DNA of 15,328 bases from Ruminococcaceae bacterium UBA3215 (GTDB taxonomy: Bacteria > Bacillota > Clostridia > Oscillospirales > Ruminococcaceae): the NCBI GenBank assembly GCA_002363155.1, contig DEWH01000023.1, forward strand, positions 24,446 to 39,773, written 5' to 3'. Under the pieces are notes generated by a model. It was given only the letters and a program-made list of their open reading frames with translations, did no database searches and was not told the DNA's origin. The translations under genes and the position numbers were made by a program. The stretch's first letter is position 1. The number at the start of each line of letters is the position of its first letter. Shown in pieces: positions 1 through 8,133 of this stretch.

Positions 1-7
1 TGCGCGC

Positions 8-28
8 ATATCTGAATCGTGACGAAAT
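8..28. repeat. Partial copy of a dispersed intergenic repeat
   Basis: These 21 bases match 10256-10276 with one mismatch; the identical core is TGAATCGTGACGAAAT (13-28 and 10261-10276). Both copies lie outside genes. At the second copy the core follows a small TTCCGC/GCGGAA hairpin; here the bases before it are GC-rich (TGCGCGC), possibly one arm of a similar hairpin cut by the window edge. It is probably a family of intergenic repeats; two copies are all that can be seen. Confidence 0.55.
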
Positions 29-74
29 TTCTTGATTATGTCTGCGGATAGATACTGATTCAGTATAAGTAAGC

Positions 75-104
75 AAAACCGCCCCGGTTTCCCGGAGCGG
101 TTTT
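75..104. terminator. Hairpin, terminator or attenuator
   Basis: An 8-bp perfect stem, AAAACCGC (75-82) with GCGGTTTT (97-104), continues after one mismatch into CCGG (84-87) with CCGG (92-95) around a 4-base loop. T-runs exist on both sides but are short (TTTTAACTTT rightward, TTTTGCTTACTT leftward). It could end a plus-strand gene arriving from the left, end the ZIP transcript about 100 bases past its stop codon, or attenuate transcription from the leftward promoter at 156-184. The sequence does not decide between these. Confidence 0.6.
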
Positions 105-155
105 AACTTTGGAAAAGGAATAAAAAATGAAAATTAAAAGGATTTTACAGTAGAT

Positions 156-184
156 ATTGTAGCACAAAATGCCGGTTTTGTCAA
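156..184 (-). promoter_or_regulatory. Leftward sigma-A promoter
   Basis: Read on the minus strand, a perfect -35 TTGACA (184-179), a 17-base spacer and a -10 TACAAT (161-156) predict a start near 149 heading off the left edge. It lies just past the ZIP stop codon, so it serves something to the left, or a short RNA ending at the hairpin at 75-104. The first 45 transcribed bases are U-rich and contain no evident start with a ribosome site. Confidence 0.6.
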
Positions 185-200
185 GACAGCCGGACGGGAT

Positions 201-968
201 TCAGCCGAGTGCAACATCAAGTATCATCATCAGCAGAAACCCTGCCGAATACGCCGCAGTCCCTGCTTCCGAGCCGCCGTCCGCATAGATTTCCGGTATC
301 AGCTCACTCACCGTAACATAGATCATAGCGCCTGCCGCAAAGCTCAGCAGATACGGCATTGCCGGTATTATAAGCCCCGCAGCCGCTACGGTCACTGCCG
401 CGCCTATCGGCTCGACTATGCCGGAGAGCGTACCGAAGGCAAATGACCTTGCCCGGCTCATTCCCGAAGCGTGCAGCGGCATTGATATTATAGCGCCCTC
501 CGGGAAGTTCTGTATCGCTATCCCGACCGCAAGGGTAAGCGCGGCAGCTTCGGTGATATCGCTGCTGCCGTACAGCAGCCCCGCATAGACCACGCCGACT
601 GCCATTCCCTCCGGGATATTGTGCAGAGTGACCGCCAGCATCATCATAGTCCGTCCAGAACCGTCGGCGCAGTCCTCCGTCTTTATCTGCGGTATGAGCC
701 TGTCGATCAGCATAAGGAACAGGATACCGAACGCAAATCCCGCCGCCGGCGGAATAAACGCGAGCTGTCCCATTCCGGCTTCGCACTGCGATATCGCCGG
801 AAGCAGCAGACTCCAGATGCTTGCGGCGGTCATTACTCCCGCAGCAGCACCCATAAGCAGTCTTTCTATATTCCTGCTCAGCACTTTTTTCATCAGCAGA
901 ACGCATGACGAGCCGAGCGTTGTTCCGATAAAGGGGATCATTATTCCCCTCAAAGCTTCAAAATACAT
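201..968 (-). CDS. ZIP family metal transporter (BbZIP/GufA type)
   Basis: This is a predicted inner-membrane carrier for divalent metals (zinc, possibly iron or manganese) of 255 residues with about eight hydrophobic segments, the usual ZIP size. Numbering from the chosen Met, the transmembrane-4 signature HNIPEG is at 116-121 and the transmembrane-5 signature QNFPEG at 153-158; E186 in VEPIG follows in the next helix. Gln instead of His in helix 5 matches the binuclear metal site known from BbZIP rather than the ZupT pattern. The loop between helices 3 and 4 is short and has no His-rich stretch. The start at 968 is preferred because GGGAG lies 7 bases before it; Mets at 971 and 995 are alternatives, the latter with only a weak ribosome site. 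It is the last gene of the ATPase-rnhA-ZIP unit, 64 bases after rnhA. Metal specificity cannot be read from the sequence. Confidence 0.88.
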   Translation of the reverse strand: MYFEALRGIMIPFIGTTLGSSCVLLMKKVLSRNIERLLMGAAAGVMTAASIWSLLLPAISQCEAGMGQLAFIPPAAGFAFGILFLMLIDRLIPQIKTEDCADGSGRTMMMLAVTLHNIPEGMAVGVVYAGLLYGSSDITEAAALTLAVGIAIQNFPEGAIISMPLHASGMSRARSFAFGTLSGIVEPIGAAVTVAAAGLIIPAMPYLLSFAAGAMIYVTVSELIPEIYADGGSEAGTAAYSAGFLLMMILDVALG

Positions 969-1032
969 CATATCACTCCCGAATACGAGTTTCATTCTCT
1001 TTATTCTATTCGGAAGAGGTATGTTTTGTTAC

Positions 1033-1482
1033 TTACCTTTTTGCAAACAGATCTCTCTGCGCAACGGCGAGCCTGTCGCAGCGCTCATTTTCCTCATGCC
1101 CCGCGTGACCCTTTATCCATGTGAACTCGGCATCATGTATCTCCAGCAGGTCAAGCAGACGTCCCCAGAGATCGGGGTTTAGCGCGGGCTGCTTGTCACT
1201 TTTCACCCAGCCTCGCTTGCGCCATGACTTCGCCCAGCCTTTTGTGATGCCGTCCACCACATAACGCGAGTCGGTCTGGATTATCACCCTGCACGGATAT
1301 TTAAGCGCCTCCAGCCCCTTTATAACGCCTGTAAGCTCCATGCGGTTGTTGGTGGTCTGCTTTTCACCGCCGGAGAGCTCCGCTTCCTTGTCCCCGTACC
1401 GGAGTATCACTCCGTAACCGCCGGGGCCGGGATTTCCGGAGCAGGCTCCGTCCGAGAATATATAAACTGTCTTTTTCTCCAT
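1033..1482 (-). CDS. rnhA: Ribonuclease HI
   Basis: This enzyme cuts the RNA strand of RNA-DNA hybrids (Okazaki primers, R-loops) using Mg2+ or Mn2+. The protein has 149 residues, the compact bacterial single-domain length with no N-terminal hybrid-binding domain. The four acidic catalytic residues are visible: D11 in FSDGACSGNPGPGG, E49 in NNRMEL, D71 in QTDSRYV and D136 in ENERCDRLA, plus the loop histidine H126 in KGHAGHEENE. The basic WAKSWRKRGW handle (residues 83-92) that grips the hybrid is also present, as in Escherichia coli RNase HI. The start codon directly abuts the TAA of the upstream ATPase gene with no gap, so translation is probably coupled. A metal-dependent nuclease between two metal transporters is notable, but the order may be chance. 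Confidence 0.96.
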   Translation of the reverse strand: MEKKTVYIFSDGACSGNPGPGGYGVILRYGDKEAELSGGEKQTTNNRMELTGVIKGLEALKYPCRVIIQTDSRYVVDGITKGWAKSWRKRGWVKSDKQPALNPDLWGRLLDLLEIHDAEFTWIKGHAGHEENERCDRLAVAQRDLFAKR

Positions 1483-3816
1483 TTATGCCTTTTTCGCCTT
1501 TCTGTCAAGTATTCGGTCAGCTATCTTTACGGTGAAGAAGTTGAGCAGCGCAGTCAGTACCGTTCCGCAGGCTACTATTATCATCGTTACCATTATCATA
1601 TCCGGCGTGAATTCCACAAATCCGAAGAACTCGCCGAAGAACCAATGCCCGCAGACGAATGCTCCGAGCAGCACCGCTACCATTCCGATCTTCCACGGCC
1701 TCATCGGATCGCAGGCAAGCAGTACGATAACGAATGAAACGCAGGAAAGTATAAACGCGGATATCGTGCTGAGCTGATCGGTGGTAAAGCCGAAAATATT
1801 CGCACAGATAATGCCTGCCGACAGCGAAAGGACAGCCGAAACGCCGTTGGGAACAGCTTTGCGGATAACGTTCGAGATGAAGCTCCCGCGTATAAGCTCC
1901 TTGTTCGGCTGGAGCGCGAGCAGAAAGCTCGGCGCGCCTATGCAGAGCGCGTTTATAAGCGTCATCTGTATCGGCTCGAAGAGGAACGGTATCTGTATTA
2001 TTACAAACAAAACCGCAAGCAGTACGCTGTATGTTGTTTTAGAGAGGAAAAGGGACGCAGAACGTTCGACATTGTTGATAGAGCGTCTGCCCTCGGCAAC
2101 CACTGCCGGCATGGACGCAAAGTTGCTGTCGAGCAGGACAAGGTTGCTGACGTTGCGTGCCGCCTCGCTTCCGCTCTGCATCGCAACCGAGCAGTCAGCC
2201 TCTTTCAGCGCAAGAACATCGTTCACGCCGTCGCCGGTCATACCTACGGTATGCCCCTTCGCTTTCAGCGCCTTTACAAGTTCCAGTTTCTGCGGAGGTG
2301 TAACGCGCCCGAAGACGGTGTACTCGTCCACGAGTTCGCCGATATTATCCACGGTGGAAGCATCAATGTACTTTTCCGCGTTCTTAACGCCGGCTTTCTG
2401 CGAAACGAAGCTTACCGTCACCGGGTTATCGCCGGAGATTATCTTTATATCGACGCCCTGCTCCGCGAAGTATTTCAGCGTATCGGGAGCTTCAGCGCGT
2501 ATCTTGTCGGTAATTGCGATCATCGCTATCGGCTCTGTGCCTGCGGGAACGGACTTGTCCGCAAAGCTTTCCGGAGAATGCGCAAGGATAATAACACGCC
2601 TTCCGCCCTCGGAGAATTTTTCCGCATCTGCCTTTATCGCGCCGTATCTCTCGCCGAGTATGAACTCGCCGGCGCCCATAATATATGTACCCTTGCCCTC
2701 GAATGAAGCTCCGCTCCACTTTCTCGCGGAGGAGAAAGGCACAGTCTCTGCCGCTTTCCAGTCCGTACCGCCGCCCCAGCGCTCCTTTACGGCGCAGAAA
2801 GTGGGGTTGGTATCGGAAAGAGCCGACGCGAGCGCTGACATTGCCGCTTCAAGCTCTTCTTCCCTGCCGGAGAAAAGCCGTGTTTCGGCTACCTGCATAC
2901 TTCCCTCGGTTATGGTACCGGTCTTGTCAAGGCACAGCACATCTACTCTTGCAAGAGTCTCGATGCAGTACATATCCTGCACAAGCGTCTTGCGCTGTGC
3001 AAGGCGGATAGAGCTTACGGCAAGAACGATACTTGTCAGCAGGACAAGTCCCTCGGGTATCATACCGATTATCGCGGCGACAGTGCTTACCATTGCACGG
3101 TTCACAGTCTGTCCGGAAACGAAAATGCCGTTGTATATAAGAAGCGCCATAAGCGGGATAATGATGATCGAGATGCCCTTGAGTATGGTGTTTATCGCCC
3201 GCATCATCTTTGAATCGGTCTTTTTGACGTATTTCGCACCGCTTGTGATCTTGTTAGCGAAGCTGTCTGCACCGAGCCCTACCGCAACGGCGCGTGACTC
3301 TCCGCTCACAATGAAGCTTCCGGAAAGTATCTTGTCGCCCGGCTTTTTGTAAACCGGATCGCTCTCGCCGGTAATAAGGCTCTCGTTTACCTCGCACTCG
3401 CCCTGTACTATCTCGCAGTCTGCGGAAGCCTGCATTCCGGACCGGAATACGACAAGATCGCCCTCCACGATCTGTGAATTGAGAATCTCCTTTTCACTTC
3501 CGTCACGAATTACATGGGCTTTCGGAGCGGAAATGAGGGTGAGCCGGTCAATGGTGCGTTTTGCGCGTATCTCCTGGACGATGCCGATGCCGGTATTGCA
3601 GAGAATCACGCCGATGAACATAGCGTTCTTGATCTCGCCGAAAATAAGGACGATCACGGCAAGGGCGATGTTGAGAAAGTTGAAGAATGTGAGTGTGTTG
3701 TCTCTTACTATCTGCGCCACGGATTTGGTTTTTATCTCCGCGGAACCGTTTATTTTACCCTGCGCGGCAAGCTCTTCCGCCTGCGCTTCGGTAAGACCTT
3801 TTTCTGTATCTGTCAT
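1483..3816 (-). CDS. P-type cation ATPase, CtpE-like
   Basis: This is a 777-residue membrane pump that moves a cation using ATP through a phospho-aspartate intermediate. Visible in order: actuator-loop TGES (149-152), IPEGL in helix 4 (253-257), phosphorylation motif DKTGT with Asp297, nucleotide-site KWSGASF (366-372), SGDNP (461-465) and hinge TGDGVND (527-533), then a hydrophobic C-terminal block from about 580. There is no N-terminal CxxC metal-binding domain and no CPC in helix 4, so it is not a copper/zinc P1B pump. The IPEGLVLLTS helix and the length resemble the CtpE group, of which the mycobacterial member is linked to calcium uptake; the ion here is inferred only. AGGAGA lies 10 bases before the ATG, and a near-perfect promoter sits upstream. 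It is the first gene of the unit with rnhA and the ZIP gene. Confidence 0.92.
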   Translation of the reverse strand: MTDTEKGLTEAQAEELAAQGKINGSAEIKTKSVAQIVRDNTLTFFNFLNIALAVIVLIFGEIKNAMFIGVILCNTGIGIVQEIRAKRTIDRLTLISAPKAHVIRDGSEKEILNSQIVEGDLVVFRSGMQASADCEIVQGECEVNESLITGESDPVYKKPGDKILSGSFIVSGESRAVAVGLGADSFANKITSGAKYVKKTDSKMMRAINTILKGISIIIIPLMALLIYNGIFVSGQTVNRAMVSTVAAIIGMIPEGLVLLTSIVLAVSSIRLAQRKTLVQDMYCIETLARVDVLCLDKTGTITEGSMQVAETRLFSGREEELEAAMSALASALSDTNPTFCAVKERWGGGTDWKAAETVPFSSARKWSGASFEGKGTYIMGAGEFILGERYGAIKADAEKFSEGGRRVIILAHSPESFADKSVPAGTEPIAMIAITDKIRAEAPDTLKYFAEQGVDIKIISGDNPVTVSFVSQKAGVKNAEKYIDASTVDNIGELVDEYTVFGRVTPPQKLELVKALKAKGHTVGMTGDGVNDVLALKEADCSVAMQSGSEAARNVSNLVLLDSNFASMPAVVAEGRRSINNVERSASLFLSKTTYSVLLAVLFVIIQIPFLFEPIQMTLINALCIGAPSFLLALQPNKELIRGSFISNVIRKAVPNGVSAVLSLSAGIICANIFGFTTDQLSTISAFILSCVSFVIVLLACDPMRPWKIGMVAVLLGAFVCGHWFFGEFFGFVEFTPDMIMVTMIIVACGTVLTALLNFFTVKIADRILDRKAKKA

Positions 3817-3849
3817 TATATCTCATTCTCCTGTTTTGTGATATCTTAC

Positions 3850-3878
3850 ATTATACTATAATTGATGTAATTTGTAAA
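3850..3878 (-). promoter_or_regulatory. Promoter of ATPase-rnhA-ZIP unit
   Basis: On the minus strand, -35 TTTACA (3878-3873), a 17-base spacer and -10 TATAAT (3855-3850) place the start near 3843 and leave a leader of about 27 bases with AGGAGA before the ATG at 3816. An inverted repeat TTACAT (3846-3851) / ATGTAA (3865-3870) overlaps the -10 and spacer and could be a repressor site; the arms are only 6 bp. Confidence 0.7.
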
Positions 3879-3890
3879 TACCAAAAATCA

Positions 3891-3919
3891 TTGACAAAAA
3901 TCCGGATATTTGATATCAT
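3891..3919 (+). promoter_or_regulatory. Promoter of response regulator gene
   Basis: A perfect -35 TTGACA (3891-3896), 17-base spacer and -10 TATCAT (3914-3919) predict a start near 3926, about 26 bases before the ATG at 3952. The -35 is only 12 bases from the -35 of the divergent ATPase promoter, so one DNA-bound protein could affect both. Confidence 0.75.
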
Positions 3920-3951
3920 TATTACAGATATAAAAATTGGAGGAAAACGGT

Positions 3952-4626
3952 ATGAGACTTCTGCTTGCGGAGGACGAGCGAACGCTTTCGGACGCTCTCA
4001 CCGCCATGCTCACACACAGCAACTATTCCGTTGACGCGGTCTATAACGGTCAGGACGCTCTCGACTATCTTGAAGCCGGAAATTACGACTGCGCCGTGCT
4101 TGATGTGATGATGCCGAAAATGGACGGTATAACCGTGCTTAAAAAGATACGCGCCGAGGGTATTAATATCCCCGTTCTGCTGCTTACCGCCAAAAGCGAG
4201 ATAGACGACCGCGTCGAAGGACTTGACAGCGGTGCCGACGACTATATGACAAAGCCCTTCGCAGCGAAGGAGCTTCTTGCAAGGATCCGCGCTATGACAC
4301 GCAGACAGCCGGAACTTACGGACACACTGCTCAAAGCGGGAAACGTGACGCTCAGCCGCTCGGACTACACTCTCACAGGACCGGACGGCAATATCCGGCT
4401 TGCCAACAAGGAATATCAGATGCTCGAAATGATGATGATGAATCCGAACCAGGCGATATCCACCGAGCGGTTTCTGGAGAAGATATGGGGATATGAGAGC
4501 GAATCCGAGATAAATGTAGTCTGGGTGAACATCTCCGGTCTGCGCAAGAAGCTTGCTTCTGTGGGCGGAAGCGTCACGATCAAAGCCGCGCGCGGTATCG
4601 GCTATATGCTCGCTCTGTCAGAATGA
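3952..4626 (+). CDS. OmpR/PhoB-family response regulator, no adjacent kinase
   Basis: This is a 224-residue two-component transcription regulator. The receiver domain (about 1-115) has the acidic pair E7/D8, the phospho-acceptor D51 in VLDVMMPKMDG, T79 in LLLTAK and K101 in MTKPF, so it looks phosphorylatable. The C-terminal winged-helix DNA-binding domain (about 125-222) contains the expected NKEYQMLEMMM and ISGLRKKL stretches. The ATG at 3952 is chosen because GGAGG precedes it; the in-frame TTG at 3937 lies at the ribosome-binding site itself and is unlikely. Regulators of this type normally have a histidine kinase directly downstream, but here a 135-base GC-rich spacer and addA follow. 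The partner must be elsewhere, lost, or unnecessary. It is divergent from the metal-transport unit, whose promoter it might control; that is inference. Confidence 0.95.
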   Translation: MRLLLAEDERTLSDALTAMLTHSNYSVDAVYNGQDALDYLEAGNYDCAVLDVMMPKMDGITVLKKIRAEGINIPVLLLTAKSEIDDRVEGLDSGADDYMTKPFAAKELLARIRAMTRRQPELTDTLLKAGNVTLSRSDYTLTGPDGNIRLANKEYQMLEMMMMNPNQAISTERFLEKIWGYESESEINVVWVNISGLRKKLASVGGSVTIKAARGIGYMLALSE

Positions 4627-4647
4627 CCGGCAGTTCTCTGCCCTTTC

Positions 4648-4726
4648 TGCTGCGCTTACGCGCTTTGTCCTGCGCGGACGGCGCCAGCCTGCGCGGCTGG
4701 ATCGCGGCGGGGAACGCCCCGCGGCG
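4648..4726. repeat. GC-rich palindromic spacer before addA
   Basis: The gap between the regulator stop and addA (4627-4761) carries no gene. It holds CTGCGCGGACGGCGCC (4670-4685), found identically at 8163-8178 after addA, and before it TGCGCTTACGCGC, one mismatch from a stretch just after the addA stop. A hairpin CCAGCC/GGCTGG (4684-4700) and a second CGGGG/CCCCG hairpin (4708-4721) follow. Neither has a T-run, so they are not typical terminators; they could weaken readthrough from the regulator into addA. I see no clear separate addA promoter. Confidence 0.5.
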
Positions 4727-4761
4727 AAATGTGTATTCAATAACAAATAACGGGGGAATCT

Positions 4762-7700
4762 ATGCCTGACCAAGTAAAATGGACGCCCGAACAGGAACGG
4801 GCCATAACTTTCAGAGACGGTGCCGCGATCGTCTCCGCTGCTGCCGGAAGCGGTAAGACCGCTGTTCTTGTCGAACGCGTAAAAAGGCTGATACTCGATG
4901 AGAAAGACCCGGTGAACGCGGACGAAATGGTGATCTCGACATTCACACAGAAAGCCGCCGCGGAAATGAAGGCAAGGCTCGATAAGGCGATAGACGAGGA
5001 GCTCGCCAAAGCTCCCGACAACACCCACCTGATCGAACAGCGGCTTCGCCTCGAAGACGCATCTATCTCCACGATAAGCTCGTTCTGCCTGAGCCTGCTC
5101 CGCCGCAACAGCGCAGTCACCGATCTCCCGCCGGATTTCGCGGTTCTCGACGAATCCGAAGCGAAGCTGATTTTCTCCCAGGCACTCACCGCCGTTATGG
5201 AAGATCTCTGTGAAAACGGCGATCCGGAACAGCGCGATCTGCTGTATGACTGGTATTTCGGCGAGGACGACAGCCGTATAGAAGAGGCTGTGACCTACCT
5301 TTACAACTTCTCCCGGAATATCCCCGACGCGGACAGATACTTTGCCGGACAGCTTGCACTCTACTCCGACCCGGACGGGAAAGATGCGGGGAAAGCGATT
5401 GAGAAATACCTTGGATCGCAGATAAAACGTCCTGCGGAACTGTTGGGTGAGATGTGTGAGCAGCTTTCGGTCTCTGCCGCGGGAACGCCGGCGGAGGGCT
5501 TCTCGAAAGACTGGCAGAAGCTGTATGAGATGCTGTCCGGCATCACCGACACGAAAAGCTGCATTAATACATACGAAACACAGCTGAAAGACGCACAGAT
5601 ACCCGCACTTCCGCGCAAGACCAAGACTTTCGACAACTCGGCGCTCAAAGAGCTGAATGCGGAGATGAAGGAGCTGTGGGGGAATGTGACCCGCGCGGCA
5701 GGACTTCTCGCGCGCAGGAACGGGAATATGACCGCCTGCGCACCCGTACTTTCCGCTCTTATTTCGCTGGTCAAGAAGCTGGACGAGGAATATACCGCAA
5801 GAAAGCGCGAAAAAGGACGCGTGGATTTCTCCGACATCGAGCTTATGACGCTGAGGCTGCTCCAGGACGAAAACGGCGGGAAAAGTGCCGCTGCGGAAGA
5901 GATCTCAAAAAGCATAAAGATAATAATAGTTGACGAATTCCAGGACAGCAACGAGATTCAGTACGAGATCTTCCGGCTGCTCTCCGACAACAAGCGAAAC
6001 CTGTATTTCGTCGGCGATATAAAGCAGTCGATCTACCGTTTCCGCGGCGCCGATCCGCTTGTATTCGCACGGCTCACAAAAGATCCGGATTTCACAGTCA
6101 TAAACCTTAACCGTAATTTCCGCAGCTGCGGCGAGGTAATAGACGCGGTAAACGGCATCTTCACCGGCACTATGACCGAGGAACTCGGAGATGTGAACTA
6201 TGACGAGACCTGTGCGCTTGTGCAGGGCGCTCCCTACGAACCGGACAGCTCCCATAAGACCGAGCTTGTGACATTCACCGGACGACGTACCGAGGACAGC
6301 CGGAAGGACGAAGCCGCCTACATTGCCGACCGCATCAGGAAAATGGTTGAAAGCGGATACCGCGTAGGGCGCGGTGAAAATTCCCGTCCCTGCAATTACG
6401 GCGATTTTGCGGTACTGATGAGAAGCTACAGCTCCAATGCCGCTATATACAAGGCGGCTCTCGAAAAGGCGGGAATTCCCTTTGAAGCAAAGGAAGACGG
6501 CGGATATACCGATTTCGCGGAAATACAGCATGCCCTTGCGCTCCTGCGCGTCATAGACGACCCTTACCGCGACAGCGACCTTGCCGCTGTGCTGATGTCG
6601 GAACCTTATATGTTCACCGCCGACGAAATGGCGCAGATAAAGCTTGCGGGCGGCACAAAGCGCAAAAATCTCTGGCCGGGGCTTATAGAATATGCAAAGG
6701 AAAACGAGCGCGCCGCGGCTGTAGTTGAGGAAATACGCGGATACAGGGAATTCTCGGAGGAAAACTCCGCCGAACGGCTTATCCGCAAGATATGCGATGA
6801 AAGTATGCTGATACCGGCGGCGGAAGCCGCACCGGACGGCGATAAAAGAAGCGCGAATCTGCGAATGCTCACCTACTATGCGCGGACATTCTCCGGCGGC
6901 GAGAGCGCAAGTCTCTACGACTTCATAAAGTACACAGAAAAGCTTGACCGCGAGAAGATAAAGCTCCCGCAGGCAAAGGGCGACAGCACCGGCAGCAGCC
7001 TTGTCCGGCTAATGACAGTCCACGGCTCTAAAGGACTTGAATTCCCGGTATGCTTTGTTGCGAATCTTTCAACAAAACCGCCCGTATTCTCCGGCGGCGG
7101 CATTATCTGTGACCCGTACTGCGGGATAGGAATGAAGATAAGCGACAGCAGAAATATGCTGACTATCGACACTCAGCCTTATGATATGGCGGCGGCGGAA
7201 TCCGGGCGGCTGGAACTGAGCGAGGAAATGCGTCTGCTTTATGTTGCTGCGACCCGCGCAAAGGAAAAGCTCATCTTCACCGTTCCGATAACATCAAAGA
7301 CCCCGCTGAAGATGCACTACGGCTGGATAATGGAAAGCGCGGCGGTACGGAACGGACTGATCGAAGTACGCAATTACAGCGGATACAGGCCGGAAGAAAC
7401 CGAAAAGGCTTATGACGAGCCGGAAGAGCCTGTGCAGATAAAGCCGTTCACCGAATACCCGCATATCCGCATATCCGAAGTGCCGGCAAAAGTTACGGCA
7501 ACGCAGATAGGTGTCAAGAGCGTGGACGACTTTTCGGAACAGGCAGACCACATAGACCGTTTCCTGCGGACACCGTCATTCCTTGGCAGCAGGCAGTCAT
7601 CAAAGCTGACGGGCAAGAAGCGCGGCGACGCTTACCACAAGGTAATGGAGCTGCTCGACTTCTCCGCGAAGCCTGCCGATGTCCCGCACATACTTGACGC

Positions 7701-8115
7701 ACTGCACGACAGCGGAAAGCTCTCGGATATCGAGCGCATCTCGATTTCAGAAGAAGACATTGCCGCTTTTCTAGAAAGTCCGCTATGCGGACGCGCCGCG
7801 GCAAGCGGCGACATAAACCGCGAATACCCGATATTCTGCGAATACGAGCCGGAGCCGGGCGAATGGGGGATAACCGACTGGAACGGCGAGGAAAAGCCGT
7901 TTATACAGGGTATTGCCGATATGTTCTTTGTGGAGGACGGCGAGATCGTGCTCGTCGATTACAAGACCAACCGGAATGTCACAGCCGAACAGCTTGCCGA
8001 CGAGTACCGCGGACAGCTTGAGATCTACGCCCGCGCGCTCTCCGAAGCCACCGGCATGCGTGTCAAAGAAAAGCTCCTCTACTCGTTCGACCTGGGGGAA
8101 GTGCCGGTGCAGTGA
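4762..8115 (+). CDS. addA: AddA, helicase-nuclease subunit of AddAB
   Basis: AddA is the ATP-driven 3'-5' translocase and nuclease that, with AddB, resects double-strand DNA ends for RecA. The protein has 1117 residues, slightly shorter than the roughly 1200 usual in Bacillota. Helicase motifs in order: Walker A GSGKT (29-33), motif Ia STFTQKAAAEMK (59-70), Walker B DEFQD (391-395), motif III VGDIKQSIYRFRGAD (417-431), MTVHGSKGLEFPV (751-763) and LLYVAATRAKEKL (825-837). The C-terminal RecB-type nuclease keeps H959 (AYHKVMELLDF), D1053 (GIADMFF), D1066 and K1068 (VDYKTNRN), so it should be active. GGGGGAA lies 5 bases before the ATG. addB, normally next to addA, is absent from the window. The gene follows a response regulator on the same strand and is bounded on both sides by related GC-rich repeats. 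The assignment is secure; only its partner is uncertain. Confidence 0.97.
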   Translation: MPDQVKWTPEQERAITFRDGAAIVSAAAGSGKTAVLVERVKRLILDEKDPVNADEMVISTFTQKAAAEMKARLDKAIDEELAKAPDNTHLIEQRLRLEDASISTISSFCLSLLRRNSAVTDLPPDFAVLDESEAKLIFSQALTAVMEDLCENGDPEQRDLLYDWYFGEDDSRIEEAVTYLYNFSRNIPDADRYFAGQLALYSDPDGKDAGKAIEKYLGSQIKRPAELLGEMCEQLSVSAAGTPAEGFSKDWQKLYEMLSGITDTKSCINTYETQLKDAQIPALPRKTKTFDNSALKELNAEMKELWGNVTRAAGLLARRNGNMTACAPVLSALISLVKKLDEEYTARKREKGRVDFSDIELMTLRLLQDENGGKSAAAEEISKSIKIIIVDEFQDSNEIQYEIFRLLSDNKRNLYFVGDIKQSIYRFRGADPLVFARLTKDPDFTVINLNRNFRSCGEVIDAVNGIFTGTMTEELGDVNYDETCALVQGAPYEPDSSHKTELVTFTGRRTEDSRKDEAAYIADRIRKMVESGYRVGRGENSRPCNYGDFAVLMRSYSSNAAIYKAALEKAGIPFEAKEDGGYTDFAEIQHALALLRVIDDPYRDSDLAAVLMSEPYMFTADEMAQIKLAGGTKRKNLWPGLIEYAKENERAAAVVEEIRGYREFSEENSAERLIRKICDESMLIPAAEAAPDGDKRSANLRMLTYYARTFSGGESASLYDFIKYTEKLDREKIKLPQAKGDSTGSSLVRLMTVHGSKGLEFPVCFVANLSTKPPVFSGGGIICDPYCGIGMKISDSRNMLTIDTQPYDMAAAESGRLELSEEMRLLYVAATRAKEKLIFTVPITSKTPLKMHYGWIMESAAVRNGLIEVRNYSGYRPEETEKAYDEPEEPVQIKPFTEYPHIRISEVPAKVTATQIGVKSVDDFSEQADHIDRFLRTPSFLGSRQSSKLTGKKRGDAYHKVMELLDFSAKPADVPHILDALHDSGKLSDIERISISEEDIAAFLESPLCGRAAASGDINREYPIFCEYEPEPGEWGITDWNGEEKPFIQGIADMFFVEDGEIVLVDYKTNRNVTAEQLADEYRGQLEIYARALSEATGMRVKEKLLYSFDLGEVPVQ

Positions 8116-8133
8116 CCGCCGTGCGTTCTGCGC

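Noticed and set aside
127..153. Eight-codon open frame with an AAAAGGA site on the plus strand
   Set aside because: Too short to support and in AT-rich DNA where such patterns arise by chance; it also overlaps the leader from the leftward promoter.
1781..3352. Open frame of 523 codons on the plus strand
   Set aside because: It is antisense to the P-type ATPase, which has every family motif; the frame is a by-product of GC-rich codons and has no family features.
3937..3951. TTG start of the response regulator
   Set aside because: The TTG overlaps the GGAGG ribosome site of the ATG at 3952, which begins the normal receiver domain.
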